From positions 1-13,362 of the forward strand of contig DBDG01000057.1 in the NCBI GenBank assembly GCA_002293475.1: a stretch of 13,362 nucleotides of DNA. The letters are read 5' to 3'. Below, piece after piece: positions 5,500-12,867 of the stretch. The notes under the pieces were generated by a model. That model had not been told where the DNA came from. It did not search any database and was given only the letters and a program-made list of their open reading frames with translations. A program made the translations under genes and the position numbers. The DNA comes from Lachnospiraceae bacterium UBA938. GTDB lineage: Bacteria > Bacillota > Clostridia > Lachnospirales > Lachnospiraceae. Position 1 is the first letter of the stretch, and each line of letters opens with the position of its first letter.

Positions 5500-6810
5500 T
5501 TATGAATCGGCAAACCTGGCCGTTTCAAATACATACTTGGCCAGTTCGGCGCCCATGGTAACACCAGGGTCATCTACTCCGATAACATAGTACATATAAT
5601 CGCCTTTATACCCTAGATATGTTGTCTGGCTTAATTCGATTTTTCCCTCTGTACTGATGTGGCTGATAAGTTTAACAGCATAATCAAAATTACCTCTGTC
5701 AATTTCCGATATTTCCGTATATTCTACCACTCCTGTATCTCTTGCCTGTATCTCGTCTAAAATCATGTCACCCATACCTGCTGCGAAATAATCTTCAAAC
5801 TCACCCCAGTCATATACCGAATATTGTTTTGACACAGTCAGAACAGAATCATACGTCACTCCTTTTGCATGTACATATGTAGGACCCAACTCTTCAGTAA
5901 AAACATCATTTTTTATCCAGCCGTCCGGAATCTCAAACATCAGCCCCGCTTCCTTAACGGTAACCCAGACTGACTGCGGATCAAAGCCATCCAGTCTCTG
6001 GGCAGCGGCAACAGGATCCCAATCAATATCAAAACCGTAGAATGATTCCAGTTCCCGTACTAATTCTTCGGTCTGTTCGGTCGCCTCTTCCGAGTGAACG
6101 GATATCTGAATCACGACGATCCTTGATGCCGACACTTGTTTCAGGAAATAAGTATTATACCGGACATTGTATTCATTACCGACATCATCATATTCAATAT
6201 AAGACACCGTGGCCCGGTAAGCCGGCCCGCCGGTTTCTTCTACCGCAGAACTCGTTATATCTCTATAATCGTCATTATAATTGACTGTAAATTCTGACTT
6301 TACTATGTATTCCAGATTTTCTTTAGCTGTTTTGTCTTGATAGTCGTTTGGTAGCTGAAAGCCGTTCAGGCTGACATTTAAGTATAATCCCCAGGCATTG
6401 GAAGACGCGAAATTGCCGCCCAGATCACTGTAGTTTGAGCGTGGTATGTATACCACCAGCCGCTCCCGCTCCGTTGCCCCGGTTTCGGCATTTTTACCCT
6501 CGGTCATTAACTCATCTGCATACAGATAGGTAAACCCTTCGTAGTCCGCATTGCCGTCTCCCAGAACCGGTTTGGCACTTACCGCTCCTGCCACGGCCGG
6601 GTCTTCCGCGGCAATTATATTTTCCTCAGCCGTAGCTCTCTCTTCCTCACCGGAAATACTGCCTTCTAAAGTACTTGTCTTATCAGAAGTCTCTCTTTCG
6701 GCTATTGACTCTAATGCCTGCTCCCTCGCCCGCTCTTCCATCCAGTCACATCCGCTCAATGAAAATAACATGGCAATTATCAGTAAGTAGGCTATCCGTT
6801 TTTGTTTCAT
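5500..6810 (-). CDS. Predicted lipoprotein of unknown function
   Basis: I do not recognise the family. The 436-aa product starts with a charged MKQKR, a hydrophobic stretch (6-18) and a lipobox LSGC with Cys21, so it should be exported and lipid-anchored on the outer face of the membrane. Residues 22-85 are a Glu/Ala/Ser-rich, probably disordered spacer. Two mixed alpha/beta regions follow, about 90-262 and 280-436. Each has a hydrophobic strand with a Gly/aromatic motif (WGLYLNVSLNG; GLMFEIPDGW) and later strands ending near a Phe-rich helix, which suggests two related domains. The C-terminal one, with FEIPDGW, resembles PsbP/LpqN-like lipoprotein folds, but that is only an impression. GAGGAGGAG precedes the ATG. 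It appears to be a single-gene unit, as the next leftward gene has its own promoter. Confidence 0.8.
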   Translation of the reverse strand: MKQKRIAYLLIIAMLFSLSGCDWMEERAREQALESIAERETSDKTSTLEGSISGEEERATAEENIIAAEDPAVAGAVSAKPVLGDGNADYEGFTYLYADELMTEGKNAETGATERERLVVYIPRSNYSDLGGNFASSNAWGLYLNVSLNGFQLPNDYQDKTAKENLEYIVKSEFTVNYNDDYRDITSSAVEETGGPAYRATVSYIEYDDVGNEYNVRYNTYFLKQVSASRIVVIQISVHSEEATEQTEELVRELESFYGFDIDWDPVAAAQRLDGFDPQSVWVTVKEAGLMFEIPDGWIKNDVFTEELGPTYVHAKGVTYDSVLTVSKQYSVYDWGEFEDYFAAGMGDMILDEIQARDTGVVEYTEISEIDRGNFDYAVKLISHISTEGKIELSQTTYLGYKGDYMYYVIGVDDPGVTMGAELAKYVFETARFADS

Positions 6811-6827
6811 GAACTCCTCCTCAGCAA

Positions 6828-6842
6828 ACTCACATGGTGAGT
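6828..6842. promoter_or_regulatory. Inverted repeat upstream of the lipoprotein gene, candidate operator
   Basis: ACTCAC-ATG-GTGAGT has perfect 6-bp arms around a 3-bp centre. It lies 18 bp before the lipoprotein start codon, in the expected 5' leader between the promoter and the ribosome site. A small dimeric repressor could bind here, or the transcript could form a short hairpin. No regulator gene is adjacent. Confidence 0.4.
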
Positions 6843-6880
6843 ATATATTATCATATTACCAAATAAAATGCCATAAAAGT

Positions 6881-6910
6881 AATATAAATTATCATAAAAG
6901 CAATTATCAA
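6881..6910 (-). promoter_or_regulatory. Candidate promoter of the lipoprotein gene
   Basis: On the minus strand TTGATA (6905-6910), an 18-bp spacer and TATATT (6881-6886). The whole stretch is AT-rich and other weak -10-like sequences lie closer to the gene, so the exact placement is uncertain. Confidence 0.4.
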
Positions 6911-7041
6911 CAGCTGACTGCTTTAAGTTGAACATGAAGATCATCTCTTCTGGCTGGCGCAGTGGCGGAGAACAAACCGGTAAATGGCCTTAATTGCCGG
7001 AAAAACAGCTTACAGCAAAAATAATTCCTTGTATGAAAGTC

Positions 7042-7070
7042 TTGTCTTGGCACTATAAATACTGTACAAT
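7042..7070 (+). promoter_or_regulatory. Sigma-A promoter of rqcH
   Basis: TTGTCT (7042-7047), a 17-bp spacer and TACAAT (7065-7070), both four- or five-out-of-six matches. Predicted start is near 7077, giving a leader of about 39 nt that ends with GAGGAA before ATG 7116. Confidence 0.6.
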
Positions 7071-7115
7071 CGTATTATTCGAATCTTACATAATTAAAGA
7101 ACTGAGGAATCCGCC

Positions 7116-8870
7116 ATGGCATTCGACGGCATCACTATTGCAAACATCGTAAAAGAACTAAAAACCGAACTATCAGGAGGACGCATCTACAAAATTGCGC
7201 AGCCGGAAAATGACGAGCTGCTGCTAACCGTCAAGACCGCCCAGGCCGGCCAAAAAAGGCTGTTTCTATCGGCCAACGCCTCGCTGCCGCTGGTCTACCT
7301 GACTGCCAAGAACAAACCGGGGCCGCCCACGGCGCCCGGCTTCTGTATGCTGCTAAGAAAACACCTCCAGAACGGCCGGATCACCGACATCACCCAGCCC
7401 GGGCTGGAACGGATCATCCATATCCATGTCGATCATCTGAATGAACTGGGCGACATGTGCTCTTATAAACTGATCATAGAGATCATGGGGAAACACAGTA
7501 ACATCATCTTTGCTGCCCAGGGCAAGGATACCATGATTATTGACAGCATCAAACATATTTCCGCTATGGTAAGTTCAGTCAGGGAGGTCTTGCCTGGACG
7601 CCCTTACTTTATTGCCACGACACAAGACAAGAAAGATCCCTTGGAAACTTCATATCAGGAATTTTACGGCCTGCTTACAGCCAAAGGACTTCCGCTCTTC
7701 AAAGCATTATATAACGGCTACACCGGACTTTCTCCAGTTTTTTCTCAAGATATCTGTTTCCGCGCCGGTATGGACGGAGATGTTTCTGCTATGCTGCTAC
7801 AGGATGAGCCGGACAAAGCCGCTGTCCTTTACCGGGTCTTTTCTGCCAGCATGGAACTGGTCAGATCAGGCGAATTTTCACCGATCCTTTATGCCGAGGC
7901 GGGGAAACCGGTGGAATATTCATCGCTTCCTTTACAGATGTACAGCGATCGTCAGCCTACCTGTTATGATTCGGTTTCCGCCCTGCTGGAACGCTACTAT
8001 GCCGAAAAGAACACCGTCACCCGCATCCGGCAAAAATCTGTCGATCTGCGGCGGATTGTGCAAAGCGCTTTGGAACGCAACCGCAAAAAATACGAGCTGC
8101 AGCTCCTACAGATCCGGGATACGGAAAAAAAAGACCGCTTCCGGGTCTACGGGGAACTGCTGAATACTTACGGCTATGACGTCGCCCCCGGTACCAAGGC
8201 TCTGGAGGCCCTGAACTACTACACGGATGAAATGATCACCGTCCCTTTGGATCCTACCCTTACCCCGGCCGAAAACGCCAAGAAATATTTTGACAGATAT
8301 GGCAAACTGAAACGGACGGCAGAAGCGCTTTCTGCCCTGATCATAGAGGTTCAGGATGAAATACAGCATCTGGAGTCAGTTGCCGCCGCCTTAGACATTG
8401 CCCTTCTGGAAGAGGATCTGGTGCAGATTAAAGAAGAACTGGTAGAAAGCGGTTATATCCGCCGCAAAGGCCATGTGGCGAAGGTAAAAACCACCAGCCG
8501 GCCTTTTCATTATATCAGCAGCGACGGCTATCATATATACGTGGGTAAAAACAATTATCAGAATGAAGAACTGACTTTCCGCTTTGCCGAAGGCCAGGAC
8601 TGGTGGTTTCATGCCAAAGGGATACCCGGTTCGCATGTGATTGTCAAATCCGGCGGCGAAGAACTGCCTGATGCCACGTTTGAAGAAGCCGCCCGGCTGG
8701 CGGCTTATTATTCCAAAGGACAGGGCGATGAAAAGGTGGAGGTCGATTATACGCAAAAGAAGAACGTCAAAAAGCCCGGCGGTGGAAAGCCAGGCTTTGT
8801 CGTGTATTATACGAATTATTCCATGCGGATCGAACCGGACATCGGCTCAATCCGGATGTCAGAAAATTAA
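7116..8870 (+). CDS. rqcH: Ribosome quality control protein RqcH (NFACT family)
   Basis: RqcH is the bacterial Rqc2/NEMF homologue. It binds stalled 50S subunits carrying peptidyl-tRNA and recruits alanyl-tRNA to add C-terminal alanine tails that mark the nascent chain for degradation. Many databases still call it a fibronectin-binding protein. The 584-aa product has NFACT-N at about 1-230 (opening MAFDGITIANIVKEL, then MLLRKHL and EIMGKHSNIIF), a helical coiled-coil section at about 285-445, and NFACT-R (DUF814) at about 455-560 with DWWFHAKGIPGSHVIV and the GKPGFVVYYTNY ending. The tRNA-contacting Asp-Arg pair of Bacillus RqcH (D97-R98) is Glu98-Arg99 here. GAGGAA precedes the ATG. It is divergent from the lipoprotein gene and convergent with the coat genes, with 16 bp between stops and no terminator visible. 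Confidence 0.93.
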   Translation: MAFDGITIANIVKELKTELSGGRIYKIAQPENDELLLTVKTAQAGQKRLFLSANASLPLVYLTAKNKPGPPTAPGFCMLLRKHLQNGRITDITQPGLERIIHIHVDHLNELGDMCSYKLIIEIMGKHSNIIFAAQGKDTMIIDSIKHISAMVSSVREVLPGRPYFIATTQDKKDPLETSYQEFYGLLTAKGLPLFKALYNGYTGLSPVFSQDICFRAGMDGDVSAMLLQDEPDKAAVLYRVFSASMELVRSGEFSPILYAEAGKPVEYSSLPLQMYSDRQPTCYDSVSALLERYYAEKNTVTRIRQKSVDLRRIVQSALERNRKKYELQLLQIRDTEKKDRFRVYGELLNTYGYDVAPGTKALEALNYYTDEMITVPLDPTLTPAENAKKYFDRYGKLKRTAEALSALIIEVQDEIQHLESVAAALDIALLEEDLVQIKEELVESGYIRRKGHVAKVKTTSRPFHYISSDGYHIYVGKNNYQNEELTFRFAEGQDWWFHAKGIPGSHVIVKSGGEELPDATFEEAARLAAYYSKGQGDEKVEVDYTQKKNVKKPGGGKPGFVVYYTNYSMRIEPDIGSIRMSEN

Positions 8871-8886
8871 GAATGGGTACGCTGTA

Positions 8887-9147
8887 CTAGTGTGCCGATT
8901 CGGTGAACAGTGACTTTACATGCTCCACTTCCTGTTGCGTTGCCTTGGAAGCGGGAACGTAATAAGATTTTTCCCGGGCGAGCTGATATAGCTCTTCCTG
9001 TGACTGTTCACAGGCATTCCGTATCTGTTTCAAGGTCTGTTTCAGTTCTTTATTTTCGGTCTGGGGGATCATTTCCCCAAAACGCATCAATTCTCCGTTG
9101 ATACCGGCCAAGGTATCGGCTACCATTGTTTTTTCTTCCATATGCAT
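8887..9147 (-). CDS. CotF-type spore coat protein, small
   Basis: The 86-aa protein resembles the Coat F family, four-helix proteins found in the endospore coat of Bacilli and Clostridia. The characteristic helix is ELKQTLKQIRNACEQSQEEL (about 38-57), followed by a short REKSYYVPASKAT element (about 63-75) that matches the Tyr-Tyr-x-Pro-Ala pattern of the family. A near-perfect AGGAGG lies just before the ATG and overlaps the TAG of the preceding gene (TAGGAGG), so the two genes are translationally linked. A second in-frame ATG two codons on is equally possible. The spore-coat role is family knowledge. I found no sporulation-sigma promoter I would defend. Confidence 0.7.
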   Translation of the reverse strand: MHMEEKTMVADTLAGINGELMRFGEMIPQTENKELKQTLKQIRNACEQSQEELYQLAREKSYYVPASKATQQEVEHVKSLFTESAH

Positions 9148-9159
9148 TTTGATGTCCTC

Positions 9160-9345
9160 CTACTGCAAAAATTTCATTAACTGCTGCTTGTTTTCCATTG
9201 CTGACTGCGCGCCTTTTTCAAAAAACTGTTTTATATTGGAATCCTCTGCACAAGACGCATATTCCTTTAATTTGCAGTGGGTTGTTTCATATCCGCCCAT
9301 CAGGTGACGGAGATTCTGTAATTCCAGCTCTGATAGATTAGCCAT
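9160..9345 (-). CDS. Small coat-associated protein, partner of the CotF-type gene
   Basis: This 61-aa, mainly helical protein (SELELQNLRHLMGGYETTHCKLKEYA, then a second helix ending AMENKQQLMKFLQ) resembles the N-terminal helical hairpin of ferritin-like or CotF-type coat proteins. It is followed after 12 bp by the 86-aa coat gene; the pair may be a split two-helix-pair coat protein made from one transcript. AGGAGGT lies 11 bp before the ATG. It has two cysteines, C24 and C32. Assignment rests on general resemblance and context, so the specific function is uncertain. Confidence 0.6.
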   Translation of the reverse strand: MANLSELELQNLRHLMGGYETTHCKLKEYASCAEDSNIKQFFEKGAQSAMENKQQLMKFLQ

Positions 9346-9435
9346 TTTTATTTATTACCTCCTAGGTTATTCGATTGGTTTCTTGCAATTTAGTTTGCTT
9401 TCAGTATTACCAAAAATAGCGATAGTATTCTGGTT

Positions 9436-9540
9436 ATGAAGCGAATTTTGTTATGGCGTTCATTGTTACCTGTATGGTCATTGTTACCTGTATGGGCACT
9501 ATGTTCCCGCAGTGAAAACAGGAAACAGCGGAACAATTAA
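9436..9540 (+). CDS. Possible 34-aa hydrophobic peptide with an internal repeat
   Basis: ATG 9436 opens a 34-codon frame to TAA 9538-9540 on the plus strand, in the gap between the coat genes and the flippase gene, both leftward. The peptide starts MKRILLWR, contains SLLPVW twice in tandem, and ends with a polar, basic tail (SRSENRKQRNN). Its layout, basic then hydrophobic then charged, suits a small membrane peptide. Against it, no Shine-Dalgarno sequence precedes the ATG and I see no clear promoter, so it may be chance. The minus strand is closed by stops across the repeat, so the repeat is not part of a leftward gene. Confidence 0.25.
   Translation: MKRILLWRSLLPVWSLLPVWALCSRSENRKQRNN
9460..9495. 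repeat. Tandem duplication of an 18-bp unit
   Basis: TCATTGTTACCTGTATGG occurs twice in exact head-to-tail copies (9460-9477 and 9478-9495). The length is a multiple of three, so the overlapping plus-strand frame is kept. Exact identity suggests a recent duplication. A partial match to the unit (GGTCATTGTTA) also occurs on the minus strand of the pgsA-recA gap near 1537-1548. Confidence 0.9.
9503..9534 (-). terminator. Imperfect hairpin after the flippase gene
   Basis: GTTCCCGC (9503-9510) and GCGGAAC (9528-9534) can pair as seven base pairs with one bulged C, around a 17-nt loop. It begins 13 bp beyond the flippase stop on the minus strand, where a terminator would be expected, but no U-run follows, so its strength as an intrinsic terminator is doubtful. 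Confidence 0.22.
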
Positions 9541-9547
9541 CTATTTA

Positions 9548-11305
9548 TCAATCATCCAGCCAATAGTCCTCTTCGCTGTAAGCATCTTGGTTGTGGATTT
9601 CCTCGTTATGATCTGTGTCTACGTATTCTGCGTTGTTGGGATTTTCTTTGCTTTCAGCTTTGGCAGCACGTCTGCTTAGGCGGTGGGTACCGTTTAGGAA
9701 CCGAACTAGGGATATGCTGCCCGGCAGCCAAGAAAGCTCATCTTCCCCGACTGCTTCCCATATGATAGTCAGTATGAAATAAACCGTCACCCCGGCGGCG
9801 ACTGCCACGACGAGGGAAACGATATTGAGGGAACATAGTTGATAGATGCCGTGATAGGCACCGAAGGCAACCGCCCCCATCACAATAGAAGCAAGCAGCG
9901 GACGCAGGAAGGTCCTATCCCATTCCTGCCGATATTCCAGATGCCTGCGCACGGATATGGCGTTCAGGATGCACATCAGCAAAGCATAGAAGACGACCGC
10001 GGCGGCCATGGCATAAATACCCATGTCGGTAAAAAAAAGGGTCGCGATCAGGACCACCGTCTGAATCACCAAGGCGACCGTAGCATTGACGACCGGGCTG
10101 TTGATCCTGCCGATGCCCTGCAGGACGGCACTTGACAAGGTGGAGAGGGAATAAAGCACCACCCCGGCCGCCATGGCTGTCAGCAGATTGGCACTCAGTT
10201 CTAGGACTTCGGGCTGAGGATAGAGGACCGCCATAATGGGTCTGGCCAGCACGCCGATGCCGACGGCAGCGGGAATCGCGATATACATGGTCGTCCGGAT
10301 GGCGCGCCCGACCTTTTCCCGGCATAACTGCACCCGTCCCTGTGAAAAATCGCCGGCGATACCCGGTATCAGCGCCGATGACATGGCCGTGGAGATGGCG
10401 ATAGGGATGTTGGATATCTTCGTTGCCTTGCCGATCGCGCTATTTAACGCGGAGACCCCTGCTTCGGTCATGTCCTTGAGCTCTAGCATGGCCTGGTTAA
10501 ATATTGTCTGATTTAAAAATGTATTGATGTTATAGATAAATGTACTTAAGATAAAGGGGGTTACCACCAGCAGGATCATCTTGAGGATAGTCCCGTACCC
10601 TTCATCTTCCGGTGTTTTATCCCGTTCGATCCGGCGCCTTAACATTTTGCGGTTAAGCCCGTATATGCCGCCCATAAAAAGCAGGCCGGCCACTACGCCC
10701 ATGCCGGTACCGACGGCTCCGCCGACGGCTCCGTAGACCGCCCGCTTCGTACTTTCGCCGGCCGCCACCATCCCGGTCAGGATATAGGCCAGCCAGATAC
10801 TCACCGCGGCGTTAAAAAACTGCTCGATAATCTGGGAGACAGAAGTCTGCACCATGGAGCGGTGCGCCTGAAAATAACCCCGCAATACTCCCATGATGCC
10901 GGAAAGGAAGATCGTCGGGGCAAAAAACCGCAGTACCGTGACCGAACTGCTTAGATTAACCATTTTATCGGCAAAAAAGAAAAGCAGGATGCTGGCCGTC
11001 CCGCCGACAGCCGTCACATAGATCAGCGCCCCCTTAAAAATCTTATGGGCATTCCGGTATTCCTTGGCCGCCAGACGCTGGGCAATCACCTTGGATATCG
11101 CGGAGGGGATGCTGTAAGAAGATATCAGCAGCACGATCGTATAAGCCTTGTAGGCATATTCATAATAGCCGTTGCCTTCATCCCCGATGATGGCTGTCAT
11201 CGGGCTGTTATAAAGCAGACCTATAACGCGGCTAAGGATTCCGGCTACCGCCAGAATCCCTGCCTGTTTAATAAATCCGGATTTCTCTCTGCTGCTGTCA
11301 GCCAT
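9548..11305 (-). CDS. MOP-superfamily flippase, SpoVB/MurJ (YtgP)-like
   Basis: This family flips lipid-linked oligosaccharide precursors such as lipid II across the cytoplasmic membrane. SpoVB is the sporulation paralogue needed for spore cortex peptidoglycan, and YtgP/MurJ the vegetative one; I cannot separate them by eye. The 585-aa product has about 14 hydrophobic segments and the family opening GFIKQAGILAVAGILSRVIG (about 10-29), then DEGNGYYEYAY (about 42-52), VLRGYFQAHRSM and IPIAISTAMSSALIPGIAG. The last 45 residues are hydrophilic, first basic then strongly acidic (ending SEEDYWLDD), and probably cytoplasmic. GGAG precedes the ATG. It starts 20 bp after glgA and is likely co-transcribed with it. 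Nearby coat genes and spo0A make a sporulation role plausible. Confidence 0.88.
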   Translation of the reverse strand: MADSSREKSGFIKQAGILAVAGILSRVIGLLYNSPMTAIIGDEGNGYYEYAYKAYTIVLLISSYSIPSAISKVIAQRLAAKEYRNAHKIFKGALIYVTAVGGTASILLFFFADKMVNLSSSVTVLRFFAPTIFLSGIMGVLRGYFQAHRSMVQTSVSQIIEQFFNAAVSIWLAYILTGMVAAGESTKRAVYGAVGGAVGTGMGVVAGLLFMGGIYGLNRKMLRRRIERDKTPEDEGYGTILKMILLVVTPFILSTFIYNINTFLNQTIFNQAMLELKDMTEAGVSALNSAIGKATKISNIPIAISTAMSSALIPGIAGDFSQGRVQLCREKVGRAIRTTMYIAIPAAVGIGVLARPIMAVLYPQPEVLELSANLLTAMAAGVVLYSLSTLSSAVLQGIGRINSPVVNATVALVIQTVVLIATLFFTDMGIYAMAAAVVFYALLMCILNAISVRRHLEYRQEWDRTFLRPLLASIVMGAVAFGAYHGIYQLCSLNIVSLVVAVAAGVTVYFILTIIWEAVGEDELSWLPGSISLVRFLNGTHRLSRRAAKAESKENPNNAEYVDTDHNEEIHNQDAYSEEDYWLDD

Positions 11306-11325
11306 AATCCTTGCTCCAAATCACC

Positions 11326-12771
11326 CTAGCCGATTAGCCAGTCATACATTTCCTGATATTTCCGGGCCGATTCCTGCCACGAAAAGTTGGCTGCCATGGC
11401 TCTGTCCACCATTTTATTCCACTCGCGCTTCTGATCGTAATAGATCCGCTCCGCAAAGCGGATGGCGGCAAGCATCTCGTGGGCATTATAATTGGCAAAG
11501 CTGAATCCGGTGCCGGTGCTTTCCATTTCATTATATGGCACTACTGTGTCCCTTAGTCCTCCGGTTTCCCGGACAATCGGCAGCGTCCCATAGCGCAGGC
11601 TCATCAGCTGGCTTAATCCACAGGGCTCGAACAGGGAAGGCATCAGGAAAGCATCGCTGCCGGCGTAGATTTTATGGGACAAGGCTTCCGAATAATAAAT
11701 ATTGGCCGATACCCTGTCGTTGTATTTCCAGTCATAATGGCGAAACATATTTTCGTATTTTTCATCACCGGTACCAAGGACGACCAGCTGGATCTGATCT
11801 AAGCAAAGCTCATCCATCATATAGGCAATCAGGTCAAAGCCTTTTTGATCCGTCAGCCGGGAAACGATACCGATCATAAATATCTTATCATCCTGCTTCA
11901 GGCCCAGTTCCGCCTGCAGCTGACGTTTATTCTTGATTTTCTCCTTACGGAAATTCCTGGCATTATACTTGTGTGAGATATAAGTATCCGTTTCCGGGTT
12001 GAATTCGTCATAGTCAATACCGTTCACAATGCCGCGCAGGTCATTGCTTCTGGCACAGAGCAGACCGTTCAGGTGCTCCCCGTAAAATGTCGTTTTGATC
12101 TCTTCCGCATAATTCTCGCTCACTGTGGTAATCGCATCTGCATATACCAGACCGCCCTTCAGCAGATTGGCGTCCTTGAAGGATTCCAGCTTATCCGGCG
12201 TAAAGTAGTAGGGCGCCAGGCCGGTGATATCCTGTACGCTTTTTACATCCCATTTCCCTTGGAACTTCAGATTATGTATCGTCATAACAGATTTGATGCC
12301 CCGGAAAAATTCATTGCCCTGAAAACGTTCTTTTAAATATACCGGTATCAGGCCGGTCTGCCAGTCATGGCAGTGGATCACGTCCGGTTTGAAACCGACA
12401 AGCGGTAAAATCGACAGGGCGGCTTTGGAAAAAAAGGCGAACTTCTCAATCTCTTTGTAACCGTCCTTTCCATACGGAGTACTGCCGTCAAACATCTCTT
12501 CATTGTCAATGAAATAATAAATAACGCCGTCCTCTTCTGCCTCCAGTATGCCTACATATTGATTTTTCCAATGAAAATCCATATAAAAATGGCTCTTATA
12601 TGTAAGAAGACTCTTCATTGGCGCCTGCATACAGACATATTTGGGTAAGATAACCCTCACGTCATAATATTCCTTATCAATGCATTGAGGCAGCGACCCC
12701 ACCACATCTGCAAGACCCCCGGTCTTTATAAAGGGAACGCATTCCGATGCAATAAAAAGAATATTTTTCAT
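11326..12771 (-). CDS. glgA: Glycogen synthase (ADP-glucose, GT5 family)
   Basis: GlgA elongates alpha-1,4-glucan from ADP-glucose in the cytoplasm. The 481-aa product has the usual length and a GT-B fold. The ADP-glucose-binding KTGGLADVVG is at residues 16-25, HCHDWQTG at 133-140, GIVNGIDYDEFNP at about 247-259, SRLTDQKG at 304-311, and the nucleotide-sugar site PSLFEPCGLSQL at 378-389. The frame is open 12 codons upstream, but the ATG at 12769-12771 is chosen because GGAGG lies 8 bp before it and MKNILFIASE is the family's N-terminus. No other glycogen gene (glgB, glgC, glgP) is in the window. Many sporeformers store glycogen before sporulation, which may explain the placement between spo0A and a SpoVB-like gene; that link is inference. 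Confidence 0.96.
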   Translation of the reverse strand: MKNILFIASECVPFIKTGGLADVVGSLPQCIDKEYYDVRVILPKYVCMQAPMKSLLTYKSHFYMDFHWKNQYVGILEAEEDGVIYYFIDNEEMFDGSTPYGKDGYKEIEKFAFFSKAALSILPLVGFKPDVIHCHDWQTGLIPVYLKERFQGNEFFRGIKSVMTIHNLKFQGKWDVKSVQDITGLAPYYFTPDKLESFKDANLLKGGLVYADAITTVSENYAEEIKTTFYGEHLNGLLCARSNDLRGIVNGIDYDEFNPETDTYISHKYNARNFRKEKIKNKRQLQAELGLKQDDKIFMIGIVSRLTDQKGFDLIAYMMDELCLDQIQLVVLGTGDEKYENMFRHYDWKYNDRVSANIYYSEALSHKIYAGSDAFLMPSLFEPCGLSQLMSLRYGTLPIVRETGGLRDTVVPYNEMESTGTGFSFANYNAHEMLAAIRFAERIYYDQKREWNKMVDRAMAANFSWQESARKYQEMYDWLIG

Positions 12772-12814
12772 TTGTGTATCCTCCGATGTCGATTTTTGCA
12801 AATACAATATTTTT

Positions 12815-12843
12815 ATTATACATCATTACGGGGGCTATTAAAA
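12815..12843 (-). promoter_or_regulatory. Candidate promoter of glgA
   Basis: A perfect TATAAT on the minus strand (12815-12820) lies 43 bp before the glgA start codon. The -35 region at 17 bp spacing (TTTTAA, 12838-12843) is poor, so the promoter may depend on an activator. Read-through from spo0A is also possible, as only 96 bp separate the genes and no clear terminator is seen. Confidence 0.5.
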
Positions 12844-12867
12844 GTAAAATTTTATGACGGCAGCCGA

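Larger units (their letters stand above)
6811..7115. other. Divergent regulatory region between the lipoprotein gene and rqcH
   Basis: This 305-bp region has no gene. The left third is AT-rich and holds the lipoprotein ribosome site, an inverted repeat and a candidate promoter. The right end holds the rqcH promoter and ribosome site. The middle (about 6945-7000) is more GC-rich and contains a 7-bp hairpin with one G-U pair: CCGGTAA (6977-6983) with TTGCCGG (6994-7000). I see no riboswitch, T-box or tRNA pattern. Confidence 0.6.

Noticed and set aside
6948..7090. tRNA-like fragments (GGCTGGCGCAGTGGCGGAG and a later TTCGAATC)
   Set aside because: The D-arm-like and T-arm-like pieces are over 100 bp apart, with no anticodon stem or matching acceptor stem.
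9346..9440. Sigma-E/K/G-type promoter for the coat genes
   Set aside because: CATA-containing sequences occur, but none has a matching -35 at proper spacing and a full -10 consensus, so any call would be guesswork.
9915..10325. 136-codon minus-strand frame inside the flippase gene
   Set aside because: It overlaps the flippase in another frame, and its Arg/Gly/His-rich composition is typical of a GC-rich shadow frame.
12787..12793. Possible 0A box (TGTCGAT) in the glgA leader
   Set aside because: One mismatch from the 7-base consensus TGTCGAA, and such a short motif occurs by chance; it also lies downstream of the likely promoter.
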